A stretch of DNA of 64,000 nt, taken from assembly GCA_016712525.1 (NCBI GenBank), contig JADJQX010000001.1, positions 620,001-684,000 on the forward strand, read 5' to 3'. The stretch is from Myxococcales bacterium (lineage in GTDB: Bacteria > Myxococcota_A > Polyangia > Polyangiales > Polyangiaceae). Shown in pieces: positions 1-8,022 of the stretch (its first letter is position 1; every line of letters starts with the position of its first letter). The notes beneath the pieces are model-generated. The model made no database searches. It worked only from the letters and a program-made list of their open reading frames with translations, and was not told the origin of the DNA. A program made the translations under genes and the position numbers.

Positions 1-49
1 AGCCCCTGTCGAGCATCCCGAAGGCCTCTTCGATGGCGCTCGTGTGCAT
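1..49 (-). CDS. N-terminus of a protein running off the left edge
   Basis: The minus strand from 49 reads MHTSAIEEAFGMLDRG and stays open to the window edge, so only the first 16 residues are visible and no function can be given. The start is supported by a TATCTT hexamer six bases upstream (56-61), the same spacing seen at a dozen other starts here, which suggests a leaderless transcript. The gene points the same way as the downstream-oriented membrane protein gene at 132-908. Confidence 0.55.
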   Translation of the reverse strand, partial: MHTSAIEEAFGMLDRG

Positions 50-55
50 TCCTCG

Positions 56-61
56 AAGATA
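56..61 (-). promoter_or_regulatory. putative -10 box TATCTT, leaderless start at 49
   Basis: TATCTT on the minus strand ends 6 nt before the ATG at 49, the spacing expected if transcription begins at the start codon. No clear -35 box is visible. Confidence 0.4.
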
Positions 62-131
62 CACTCCACGACGAAAGCACGGAAGGAGCAACGCCGCGGC
101 GCGCTCCTTCCCTCGGCGTGGCCTTCGCGTC

Positions 132-908
132 TCAATCGCGCGCGGCGAGGCCCTTTCGCATGCCCGCGCCGCCACACACGATCGCGATCACGAGCCCTTG
201 GATACCCAAGAAGAGCGCGCTCCCCATCGCGAGGTCCTCGAGCACGAGGCCGAGCCCCACGTCGGCGAGCCCATAGAGCACACCCGCCATCACGACCGCC
301 GCGGTGACCGTGCCCTTCTCGGCTTTGGTCCATTTCGCCCCACCGAACCCGGCGCCAGCGAACGAGAGCGCCGTCGTGAGGTACCACGCATAGCCCCCCA
401 CACCGGGGATGTGCACGTGCAGGAAGATCACGTCGAACACGAGCGCGATCGCGACGGCGAGCACACCGAGACCGAACGCCGCCCCCGAAGGGAGACCGCT
501 CGGCTGGGGGAGCCCCGACAGGGCTTTTCCGGCCGACCCGAGCCCGGGCACGTGAGGCATTCCCACCGAGAATCCGGCCGCCGAGAACGGAGACGGGGCA
601 GGCGGTGACGACGGTTGGGCCTGCGGAGCGGGCCCGCCGTAGCCTTGGGGCGCTCCGTACGGCGAGGGGGCCTGCTGCGCTCCGTACGGCGAGGGGGCCT
701 GCTGCGCTCCGTACGGCGAGGGGGCCTGCTGCGCTCCGTACGGCGAAGGGGCCTGCTGCGCTCCGTACGGCGAAGGGGCGCCCTGAGCCATTCCGTAGGG
801 CGACTGCGGCTGGGGCGCGAACCCGTGCCCTCCTTGGGAGACGACCTGCGTGCCGGGGTGAACGGGCGAGAAGCGGGGGTTCCTGGGATCCTGAGGAGGG
901 GCTTGCAT
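132..908 (-). CDS. membrane protein with Pro/Gln-rich repeat N-terminus and four TM helices
   Basis: This 258-residue protein has no family I recognise. Its N-terminal half is low-complexity (Pro, Gln, Tyr, Gly) and contains about five copies of the nonapeptide SPYGAQQAP. The C-terminal half holds four likely membrane helices (starting near GLGVLAVAIALVFDV, ending near GIQGLVIAIVCGG). The ATG at 908 is preferred over the longer frame from 1022 because AAGGA lies six bases upstream. Such repeat-plus-membrane-domain proteins are often cytosolic tails attached to a small integral domain, but a role cannot be inferred. Confidence 0.75.
   Translation of the reverse strand: MQAPPQDPRNPRFSPVHPGTQVVSQGGHGFAPQPQSPYGMAQGAPSPYGAQQAPSPYGAQQAPSPYGAQQAPSPYGAQQAPSPYGAPQGYGGPAPQAQPSSPPAPSPFSAAGFSVGMPHVPGLGSAGKALSGLPQPSGLPSGAAFGLGVLAVAIALVFDVIFLHVHIPGVGGYAWYLTTALSFAGAGFGGAKWTKAEKGTVTAAVVMAGVLYGLADVGLGLVLEDLAMGSALFLGIQGLVIAIVCGGAGMRKGLAARD
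650..784. repeat. 27-bp tandem repeat, about five copies, inside a CDS
   Basis: The unit begins GCGCTCCGTACGGCGA and recurs at 650, 677, 704, 731 and 758 with only G/A differences. It encodes the SPYGAQQAP nonapeptides of the membrane protein at 132-908. Near identity at the DNA level suggests recent slippage expansion. Confidence 0.9.
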
Positions 909-1016
909 CGGAGTTCCTTTCGCGCCGAATGCGGCGTCGAGGACACCTAGAGCACCCCACGTGCCAACGCCGAAGAGGGCCGAATAGCCGAGAAATTCGC
1001 GAGAACGAGGCGCGGT

Positions 1017-1032
1017 CGGCAAGCGCTTGCCG
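1017..1032 (-). terminator. hairpin after the P-type ATPase gene
   Basis: CGGCAAGCGCTTGCCG is a perfect 16-bp palindrome that can fold as a 6-bp stem with a GCGC loop, 28 bp past the ATPase stop codon. There is no T-tract, so it could equally be an operator for the membrane protein gene that starts at 908. Confidence 0.35.
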
Positions 1033-1059
1033 GCAACCGGTCACCCCTTCGGCAAGGGC

Positions 1060-3601
1060 TCACTCCGGCCGGGGAGCCCTTCGACCGCGCCACTCCTTGA
1101 GGCCCTCGTACCAGGCGAGCGCGAGTGGGCCGCTCCCCACGGCGAGCGCGAGCTCGAGGGCCTCGACCTTCGCGAACGCGAAGATCCCGCGAAGCCCCGG
1201 GACGAGCACGATCGCGAGGAGCGCCACCAACGAGACGACCACGACGACCGTCGCGACGCGGTTCTTCGGCCCCGTGAGGCGCAGGTACGACCGCGTCCGC
1301 GAGCGGTGCGCGAGGATGAGCGTCACGTTGCCCGACATGAGCCCCACGAAGGCCAGCGTCCGCGCGTGGGCTTCTCCGGCGCCGCGACCGAGCGCGTAGA
1401 GGCCCAGACACGCGACGAGCACCGAGAGACCTTGCAGGAGCGCCACCCCGAGCGTGCGCCCGTCGAAGAGCCTCTCGTCCGCGGGGCGCGGAGGCCTCTG
1501 CATGAGCCCGGGCTCCTCGGGCTCGGCCTCGAAGGCGACGCTGCACGCGGGGTCGATCACGAGCTCCAAGAAGGCGACGTGCGCGGGGTGCAAAACCGGC
1601 GGAAACCCGAGCAAAATCGGGACGATAGACAGGCCTGCCACGGGCACGTGCACGGCCACGACGTAGGCCATCGCCTTCTTGATGTTGTCGAAGATGCGGC
1701 GCCCTTGGCGGAGCGCGGCGACGATGGAGGCGAAGTCGTCTTTCGTGAGGACGAGGGCCGCGGCCTCTCGCGCGACGTCCGTCCCGCGCCCGCCCATCGC
1801 GATGCCGATGGTCGCGGCCTTGAGCGCGGGGGCGTCGTTCACGCCGTCGCCCGTCATCGCCACGACGTCTCCCCGCGCCACGAGAGCTCGAACGATCCGG
1901 AGCTTCTGCTCGGGCACCATGCGGGCGAAGACCGACGTCGTCCGGACACGCGCGACGAGCTCGTCGTCCCCGAGCGCGTCGAGCTCCGCTCCGGTCAGCG
2001 GCTCCCCTGCCCCGAGCCCCGCGGCGTAGGCGATGGCGCGAGCGGTCTTGGGGTAATCGCCGGTGATCATGACGACATGGATCCCGGCGGAGCGGCACTC
2101 GGCGACGGCTTTCGGGCACGCTCGCGCGGACCGGATCTTCGAGCCCGACGAGGCCGAGCCACTCGAACACGAAGTCGTGCTGACCTTCCGGGAGCTCGGC
2201 CCCCGAGACCTCGGCGCGCGCCACGCCGAGGACGCGCATGCCCTTCTCGGCGAGCTCGCCCACCTGCTCCAGGATCGCCTCGACTCGCGCCCCGTCGAGG
2301 TGGCACAGATCGATCACCGCCTCGGGCGCTCCCTTGGCGGCGACGAGGAACTTCCCACCGTCGCGGTACGCGTGGGACATGGCGAGCAGCTCGGGCGAGA
2401 GCGGGTACGCCCGTCGCGGAATCCATGCATCATGCAGGTGCTCGGAGCCCGAGAGAGTCTCGCGCCCGATGGCGTGGAACGCGAGCTCCATCGGGTCGAA
2501 TGGGTCCTTGGCGCTCGCGAGGATGCCGTACTCGACGAGGGAGTGGACCTCCTCCGGGAGCTCGCGCGCCGTGCCGTCGACGAAGATCCGATGCTCGCCC
2601 GCGACGAGCGCCGCGACCCGCATCTTGTTCTCGGTGAGGGTCCCGGTCTTGTCCGTGAACAGCGTGGTCGCGGCGCCGAGCGCTTCGATCGCTGGCATTC
2701 GCCGCGTGAGGACGTCGCTCTTGGCGATGCGGTACGCGCCGAGCGCTTGGAACACCGTGAGGACGACCGGCAGCTCTTCGGGGAGCAGCGCCATCGCCAG
2801 GGTGAGCCCCGCGAGCAGTCCCTTCGTCCACGTCCCCCGCGCGGCGCCGAGGACCACGACCACGAGCCCGCACAGCACGACGGCCACGACGGCCATCACG
2901 CGGACCGCACGATCGACCTCCTGTTGGAGCTTGGTCCTCGTGGTCGTGACCTCGCCGAGCGCGCTGCCGATCTTGCCCATTCGCGAGCGGGCGCCGGTGC
3001 GACGCACGACCATCCGTGCCTGCCCCGCGACGACGAGGGTGCCCGAGTAGACCTCCGGACGATCGTCGCCTCCGGGCTCCGCGGACTCGGCGTCGAGCTC
3101 GTCTTCGCGCGCGGGGCGCTTGCGCACCGGGACGGACTCGCCCGTCAGGAGGGACTCGTCGACCGAGACGTGCTCGCCGTCGAGGAGCACGCCGTCCGCG
3201 GGGATGCGGTCCCCTTCGCCGAGCACGACCACGTCTCCCCGCACCACCTCTCGCCCCGGGATACGAATGCGCTCTCCGTCACGCACCACGAGCGCCCGAG
3301 GGCTCGCGAGATCGCGGAGCGCCTCGACCGCACGCTCGGTGCGACGCTCCTGCACGAGGGTGATGGTGACGACGATGACGACGAAGGAGGAGAGCGTCGC
3401 GGCGTCGCGCGCTTCGCCGAGCACGAAGTAGAGCGCCGCCGTCGCGAGGAGGAGGAGCAACATCGGCTCCTTGAGCACCTCGAGGAGCGTGACGACGACC
3501 GACGGCCGCTTGGCGGAGGGCAGCTCGTTCGGGCCCTCCGAGGCGAGCCGCGCGGCGGCCTCGGACGACGAAATCCCTCGTACTTTCGAACTGTTGACCA
3601 T
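1060..3601 (-). CDS. cation-translocating P-type ATPase, interrupted by a +1 frameshift near 2110
   Basis: This is a P-type ATPase of the Ca2+/Mg2+-like type II group, which pumps cations across the inner membrane using an aspartyl-phosphate intermediate. Visible parts, in order: N-terminal GISSSEAAARLASEGPNEL, actuator loop LLTGESVPV, TM4 motif PEELPVVL, phosphorylation motif DKTGTLTE, hinge MITGDYPKT and TGDGVNDAP, and a C-terminal membrane domain. The first frame runs from 3601 to about 2110, then the reading moves by one base: at GTGCCCGAAAGCC one extra A separates VRASVPE from AVAECRSAGIHVVMITG. Removing it gives one 846-residue protein, a normal length. The ion cannot be assigned. Whether this is a real pseudogene or a sequence error is open. 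Confidence 0.85.
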
Positions 3602-3663
3602 CTAGCTCGACCTCGACGACTCCGACCCTACGCGCTTCCGCGGGCGCGCGCGCGAGAAACGGC

Positions 3664-3669
3664 TAAGGT
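3664..3669 (+). promoter_or_regulatory. putative -10 box TAAGGT, leaderless start at 3677
   Basis: TAAGGT ends 7 nt before the ATG of the Cys-rich lipoprotein gene; no Shine-Dalgarno sequence lies between them. Confidence 0.4.
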
Positions 3670-3676
3670 GCCGACG

Positions 3677-4297
3677 ATGCGCGCTCTCGCCCTGGTCGTG
3701 CCCGTAGCCCTCACCCTCGCCGCCGCGTGCGGGAGCACGCCGGACACGACGCCGACCGAGGACGACGCCGGCCCCGCGATCGACGCCGCCGCACCGAAGG
3801 ACGCCGCGACCTCGAAGCCCCAGGACGCCGCGTCGCCCGAGGACGCGAGCCTCCCCGCGACGGACGGCGGCCGCGACGCGGCACCGCCCACCGACGGGAG
3901 CGTGGTCCCTCCGACGCGAAAGGGGCAGTGTTTCACCGACGCGCACTGCGGAGCGGGGCTCACGTGTGTGGCCGGAAGCCCCGGGGGGTTCTGCTCCGGG
4001 TGCGGGGGCTCGTGCAGCGTCGGCCCCGCCGATCAATGCAACTTCGCTACGTGCAACGAGTCGTGTACGAAGGACGAAGACTGCACGCCGGGGCTCCGGT
4101 GCAACGCGTCCGGCACGTGCATCCTCAAGTCGTGCACCGGAACCGGGACGAGCACGTGCGGGCCGTTCCATTCTTGCCAGTCGGGCTTCTGCCGACGAAT
4201 CTCGTGCGCCGCCGGAGAGACGTGCCCGAGCGGGACCGACTGCAAGACGACCGCCACCGGGCGGCTCTGCGTGGAGACGTTCCTCACCTTCCCGTGA
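3677..4297 (+). CDS. Cys-rich secreted lipoprotein
   Basis: The 206-residue product starts with a lipoprotein signal (MRALALVVPVALTLAAAC, lipobox cysteine 18), followed by an Asp/Ala-rich linker of DAA units. The C-terminal part carries many cysteines in CxxDxxC-like patterns (FTDAHCGAGLTCV, CTKDEDCTPGLRC) resembling the Dickkopf/EGF-like repeats of Polyangia surface lipoproteins. It is probably anchored in the outer membrane with disulfide-bonded modules. The gene is divergent from the ATPase and meets the next minus-strand gene tail to tail with one base between the stops. No specific function is evident. Confidence 0.85.
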   Translation: MRALALVVPVALTLAAACGSTPDTTPTEDDAGPAIDAAAPKDAATSKPQDAASPEDASLPATDGGRDAAPPTDGSVVPPTRKGQCFTDAHCGAGLTCVAGSPGGFCSGCGGSCSVGPADQCNFATCNESCTKDEDCTPGLRCNASGTCILKSCTGTGTSTCGPFHSCQSGFCRRISCAAGETCPSGTDCKTTATGRLCVETFLTFP

Positions 4298-4298
4298 G

Positions 4299-4850
4299 TC
4301 AGCCTTGCGCGTCTTCCGGAGTGCCCTTGGTGGGCGCTCCCACGGGCGACGGCTCGTCGAGCTCGTGCGCCGCGGCGAGCTCGCAGAGCTTGTTCCTGAG
4401 CTGGTACATCTGGTCGAAGCCGAGGCCCTGACCGATGAACGGCACTCCGTAGGTGAGGGCCGCCAAGAGGGCGAGGACCGGGAGCGAATAGAGGGCCGTC
4501 GGGCTCTCTCCCACGCGATCTTGAGAGTATCCATAGGAGATCGCGAGGAGCGCCAGAATGCCCAATACGAAGTAGATGGCCATATACATCGTCCAGACGT
4601 GGGGGTGGGGGCCGAACCTCGCCCGGAGGGTGCACCCTTCGCCGCCCTTCTCCACGTCGACGATGAGCTGCGGGGACCAGAGGTGCTGCTCCTTGCGCAC
4701 GAACGACATCTCGATGCGCTCGAGCAGCGCCATGCCCTTGATGCGTTCGTTCGCCTTGAGGAAGGTCGCCACCGCGCGACGAACTTCTTCCGGCGTGAGC
4801 GACGATGCGAGGACGAACGTCGGTCGGGGTCTCGGGAGCGCCTCGGTCAT
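4299..4850 (-). CDS. conserved-type membrane protein of unknown function
   Basis: The 183-residue product has a soluble N-terminal half (LTPEEVRRAVATFLKANERI, then MSFVRKEQHLWSPQ) and two membrane helices (WTMYMAIYFVLGILALLAI and LYSLPVLALLAALTYGVPF), followed by a charged helix rich in Glu and Leu. I do not recognise the family. The ATG at 4850 is preceded by TATCCT at 7 nt spacing, in line with the leaderless pattern of this window. Confidence 0.75.
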   Translation of the reverse strand: MTEALPRPRPTFVLASSLTPEEVRRAVATFLKANERIKGMALLERIEMSFVRKEQHLWSPQLIVDVEKGGEGCTLRARFGPHPHVWTMYMAIYFVLGILALLAISYGYSQDRVGESPTALYSLPVLALLAALTYGVPFIGQGLGFDQMYQLRNKLCELAAAHELDEPSPVGAPTKGTPEDAQG

Positions 4851-4857
4851 GAGCCGA

Positions 4858-4863
4858 AGGATA
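4858..4863 (-). promoter_or_regulatory. putative -10 box TATCCT, leaderless start at 4850
   Basis: TATCCT on the minus strand ends 7 nt before the ATG at 4850, and there is no ribosome binding site in the gap. Confidence 0.4.
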
Positions 4864-5333
4864 GTCGCTTCCGGGCTGCCAGGCTCGCGCGCCCGGCTTG
4901 ACGCGCTGCGCGCACGAAGAACCTCGATGTTCTGCTCCGACGCGGGTCATGGGAGGGCGAGCTTCGGCCCCGATCCGGGCCACGAGGCCAGCGCGATGCG
5001 CGACGTGGCGGATGGACACGAGCCGCGACCACCCGAGCCACCTCGGCAACGGTGAGCGTGCCGTCGTCGTCGTCCGAGAGCATGGATCGCCCCTAGGATC
5101 GTCCACGGCTTCGGCGTCACGCGTGAGCCCGTCGCCCGGGAGCCGAAAGAGGCACACGCAGGCGGGGAGGGCGGCGAGTGTGGCCCGACGTACCACGGGC
5201 TCGCGGTTTCATCGGACGAGAGGACTCGTACGAGCCCCGCGAAGATTTCGCGAAACGGAACCTCGCGCTCCAAGCCTGCACGTACAGGCGACTCGCCACG
5301 AGGCCAGAACCTCACAAAAATCCCCCAAAATCG

Positions 5334-5356
5334 GGGCCTTGGGTCACCGAAGGCCC
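5334..5356. promoter_or_regulatory. 7-bp hairpin in the upstream region
   Basis: GGGCCTT and AAGGCCC flank a 9-base loop (GGGTCACCG). It lies just before the long palindrome and may be part of the same control region or a terminator for unseen transcripts. Confidence 0.35.
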
Positions 5357-5371
5357 ATGTCCGAAAACGGC

Positions 5372-5393
5372 ACGTCACCCGATCGGGTGACGT
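5372..5393. promoter_or_regulatory. 22-bp perfect palindrome, operator candidate
   Basis: The inner 18 bases read GTCACCCGATCGGGTGAC and one further A-C / G-T pair on each side also matches, giving a perfect 22-bp dyad. It lies 90 bp upstream of the ATG at 5484. The length and symmetry suit a dimeric repressor or activator. Confidence 0.5.
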
Positions 5394-5415
5394 CCCGGAC
5401 GCGCCAAGCGCCACT

Positions 5416-5433
5416 TACATCTCATCTTAGATG
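5416..5433. promoter_or_regulatory. inverted repeat ACATCT-N6-AGATGT
   Basis: Perfect 6-bp arms are separated by CATCTT and lie 50 bp before the start codon at 5484, in an AT-richer patch. This could be a second operator or a promoter-proximal site. Confidence 0.35.
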
Positions 5434-5468
5434 TCGCTCGTAGAACTCGACACGGGACACGCGCGGCA

Positions 5469-5474
5469 TACACT
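5469..5474 (+). promoter_or_regulatory. putative -10 box TACACT for the gene at 5484
   Basis: TACACT ends 9 nt before the ATG, giving at most a very short leader. No Shine-Dalgarno sequence is present. Confidence 0.35.
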
Positions 5475-5483
5475 CGAGCTTCG

Positions 5484-5897
5484 ATGACGACCGCACTCGA
5501 GCAATCTCTTCGCAGCATGGCGTCGGACTTCGCTTCCCAGCTCGTCGCGCTCACGGCCGAGCACTTGGCGTCGACCTTGTCCTCGTTCGACCCGGCGCAA
5601 CCGGCCGACCAGAGTGCGCCGGCCTACTTGGCATTCCCCCTGCCCGCAGAGCGTCCCTCGAGCGTCCCTCCGCCGGCGCGTGGGCGAAAGGGCGCGAAGC
5701 CCGAGGACTTCGTCGAGCCGTTGGTCGAGATCGTGAAGCGTCACCCGTGGCCGCCGCGCGCGCGCGAGCTGAGGGCCCTGCTCGGGCTGCCCAAAGGGCG
5801 GTTCCTCCGCACCGTGAGCCTCGCCATCGCCGCGGGCCGCATCAAGCGCACCGGGTTCAAATCGTCGGTGCAGTACCAGGCCGTCGAGGGCAACTGA
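5484..5897 (+). CDS. small winged-helix-like protein, paralogue of the 27846 gene
   Basis: The 137-residue protein has an N-terminal helix (LEQSLRSMASDFASQLVAL), a Pro/Ala-rich linker, and a C-terminal domain reading ELRALLGLPKGRFLRTV and AIAAGRIKRTGFKSS, which has the helix-turn-helix and wing rhythm of a winged-helix DNA-binding fold. The same layout is found in the 120-residue product at 27846 (LEDSLRSLASDFATRLVSL; ELRRLLGLSKRTFLRIA; AIREGRVERRGFKAT), so the two are paralogues. DNA binding is inferred from the pattern, not from a recognised family. The upstream palindromes are natural candidates for self-regulation. Confidence 0.75.
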   Translation: MTTALEQSLRSMASDFASQLVALTAEHLASTLSSFDPAQPADQSAPAYLAFPLPAERPSSVPPPARGRKGAKPEDFVEPLVEIVKRHPWPPRARELRALLGLPKGRFLRTVSLAIAAGRIKRTGFKSSVQYQAVEGN

Positions 5898-6246
5898 GCG
5901 AGCGCCCTGCCCGAGCGCGAGCGCCTTGGGTGTGGGAAAGAGACTGACGCCCCTTCGTCGTCGGCCTCCGTGCACGCGTCCGGCGCGGGCAGATCCATCC
6001 CGTCGGCTTGCGCGAGGCGCCATTCCGTCGTAACCCTCCGCATCATGTTCCGCGTTCTCCTCGGCTCGTTCGTCTGAAGCCCCGCGCGCCCGTCGCGGCG
6101 CGCTCTTCGTTCGAGCCCTCATCCGCGCGAGCCTCCTCCGACCGAAGCGTCGAGGCGGGCTCGTATGTCGCAAGACGACCTCGGCGCGCGCCGTCGAGGT
6201 CCCGCGGCCTCGTGCGTCGAGGTCGCGCGCGCCCTGGAGAACCGTC
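5898..6246. other. 349-bp gap without a supported gene
   Basis: Frames crossing this gap are Arg/Pro/Ser-rich and lack start signals, so they look like GC shadows. I see no hairpin or repeat of note. The 3' end supplies a GGAGAA Shine-Dalgarno sequence for the gene at 6247. Confidence 0.4.
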
Positions 6247-7458
6247 ATGCCAGCCTCTGCGTTCGACGCGGCCAAACGCCGCACCGACCTCGCCATGCGC
6301 CGCGCGCGCTCGGGCCTCGATGCCCTGGAATGCGAGGCGTTCGACGACCTCGTCCACTCCGTGTGGAGCGGCTCTCGCGCGCTCTCGCGGCGATCGTGCC
6401 CGAACCCCGAGATCGTCGCGGCGATCGCGGCGATGGCCCGATCGCACGCGGATTTCGTGCGCGCGCCCCACACCTTCGTCGCCACGTCGAGCTCCCCCAT
6501 CGGGACGGTTCGTGACCTCGCCGAGCACCTCTTCGCGCTCTATCCCGTCCCCGTCGCCATGAACGCGGTGTGGCTCACGGGCAGCGACGAGCCGGGCCCG
6601 GAGCACGCGTGGTACATCCGCCTCGGACGCGGCGACAGCGTGCGCGAGCTCGGGATCCCGATCCGGGTCACACGCGCGCTCGCTCATGCCCTTCGGAGCG
6701 CTCCGTTCTTTCCCACCGTGACGGGTGCGCTGGTGTGGGCCCAGGCCCGGTCCATGGGCGCGAGCGACGAGCTCGCCCGCGCCTTCGCCGAGAGTCGCCT
6801 CGGCCGAACCCTCGCGCACGACGACACGCGGCGCTCGCTCGTCGAAATCCTCGTGAGGGACGGCGCCGCTCCGGAGCACGTGGGGCCCGTCGTCGACTAC
6901 GTGGCCCGCGAAAAACTCGAGGCTCGCGACGGATTCCGCGCCGATGGCACCTTCGGCCCCACGCCCCCTCCGGAGCCCGAGCTCTCCCTCCATGGGCGCA
7001 CGCTCGGCTCGCTCCTCCGGCGGGTCGACGCGTGGCACGTGGCGGCGGGGCGCGCTCCCGTGAGCGACGTCGCCTGGCCGAGCTCGGGCATCTCGGGCCT
7101 CTCCTTCGAGGAGCGGATCGAGCCTCGCCTCCCCGACGAGCCGCCGACCCTGCGGATCGTGTCCATCGTGGAGCTCCTGTCGTCGTTCGAGCTCGCCCGG
7201 GAAGGTCGCGCGATGAGGCATTGCGTGGCGAGCTACGCGGGCGAGTGCATCCAAGGCAAGGCATCCATCTGGTCGCTCCGCGCGACGACCCGCCAAGGCC
7301 AAAAGCGACTGCTCACGATCGAGCTGGACCTTCGAGCCCGCACCGTACGCCAAGCCCGGAGGCTCGCGAATCGCCCCGCAGGGCCTCGCGACAAGGAAAT
7401 CCTCGCCGTCTGGGCCCAGCGCGAGCGCCTCACCCTCCCTCCGAATGCCATTCTCTGA
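6247..7458 (+). CDS. PcfJ-like domain protein
   Basis: The 403-residue protein ends in a region with the PcfJ family signature: MRHCVASYAGEC followed by GKASIWSLR, LLTIELD, RQARRLANRPAG and a final ILAVWAQR. PcfJ-like proteins are known from conjugative plasmids and also from many chromosomes, and their biochemical role is not established. The first 270 residues are helical and not recognised. There is no other plasmid or transfer gene nearby, so this is a chromosomal relative. GGAGAA lies six bases before the ATG. Only 9 bp separate its stop from the next ATG, so the two genes may be co-transcribed. Confidence 0.75.
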   Translation: MPASAFDAAKRRTDLAMRRARSGLDALECEAFDDLVHSVWSGSRALSRRSCPNPEIVAAIAAMARSHADFVRAPHTFVATSSSPIGTVRDLAEHLFALYPVPVAMNAVWLTGSDEPGPEHAWYIRLGRGDSVRELGIPIRVTRALAHALRSAPFFPTVTGALVWAQARSMGASDELARAFAESRLGRTLAHDDTRRSLVEILVRDGAAPEHVGPVVDYVAREKLEARDGFRADGTFGPTPPPEPELSLHGRTLGSLLRRVDAWHVAAGRAPVSDVAWPSSGISGLSFEERIEPRLPDEPPTLRIVSIVELLSSFELAREGRAMRHCVASYAGECIQGKASIWSLRATTRQGQKRLLTIELDLRARTVRQARRLANRPAGPRDKEILAVWAQRERLTLPPNAIL

Positions 7459-7467
7459 CTGGCATGT

Positions 7468-8022
7468 ATGTCGATGCAGACTGCCATGAAACGAGTACCA
7501 AGCATCCTCTCCGTGCCTCTCCGAGCGCTCGCCCGTCGCGACTTCGTCGAAGCGCGCGTGGCCGTCGACATTGCCCCCCGCCGGCGCGACGTCGCGTGGG
7601 TCGTCGCGGCCTTCGCGCTGACTCCGGCCGAGCTCGGGTTCGCGCGCGCTCTCCTCGCGCAGAAGCCGAACCTGCGCCTCTTCCGCGCCAATCAGCGGGC
7701 CTCGTGCGGCGACTTCGTGGTCGTCGATCCCAGCCCACCCGACGTCGAGCGTCGTCGCGTGGTGGTGCTCGATCTCAAGCTCGGCGCGGCTCTCTCCGAA
7801 GGTGGAGGCGGCGCGGGTGTGCAGCTCATGGGCGCGAGGCGCGCGGTCGCGGAGGTCGCGCAGAGCTTCGGGCTCGTGCACCCCGACGCCCCGATCGATC
7901 TGCTCGCGGGAGGAGAAGACGTGCTGCTCGAAGCGCTCGCGTCGCGAGACCTCAGAATCGCCCGTCGATCACGAGGCCCCCGAGCGCGGCGCGCGCCCTC
8001 ACCGGGGCAGATTTCGACGTGA
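7468..8022 (+). CDS. uncharacterised protein following the PcfJ-like gene
   Basis: This 184-residue product (ATG 7468, with alternatives at 7474 and 7486) is not recognised. Its middle reads RDVAWVVAAFALTPAELGF and RRVVVLDLKLGAALSEG and could be an alpha/beta domain. The last 23 residues turn Arg/Pro-rich and overlap the 3' end of the opposite-strand PEGA gene by 71 bp, so the true C-terminus may have been extended by a lost stop or a frameshift. Confidence 0.55.
   Translation: MSMQTAMKRVPSILSVPLRALARRDFVEARVAVDIAPRRRDVAWVVAAFALTPAELGFARALLAQKPNLRLFRANQRASCGDFVVVDPSPPDVERRRVVVLDLKLGAALSEGGGGAGVQLMGARRAVAEVAQSFGLVHPDAPIDLLAGGEDVLLEALASRDLRIARRSRGPRARRAPSPGQIST

Larger units (their letters stand above)
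4851..5483. other. 633-bp intergenic region rich in palindromes
   Basis: I find no convincing gene here. One minus-strand frame from 5083 opens MLSDDDDGTLTVAEVARVVAAR but degrades into Arg/Ser-rich shadow sequence. The right half holds structured DNA: a hairpin at 5334-5356, a 22-bp perfect palindrome at 5372-5393 and an inverted repeat at 5416-5433, all upstream of the winged-helix-like gene at 5484, so it looks like a regulatory region. Confidence 0.5.

Noticed and set aside
4847..5083. Minus-strand ORF starting MLSDDDDGTLTVAEVARV
   Set aside because: The first 25 residues look protein-like, but the rest is Arg/Ser-rich and overlaps the start of the gene at 4850; too weak to call.
5850..5866. 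GGGTTCAAATCG, resembling a tRNA T-arm
   Set aside because: It is inside the coding frame of the winged-helix-like gene and no acceptor or anticodon arm surrounds it.
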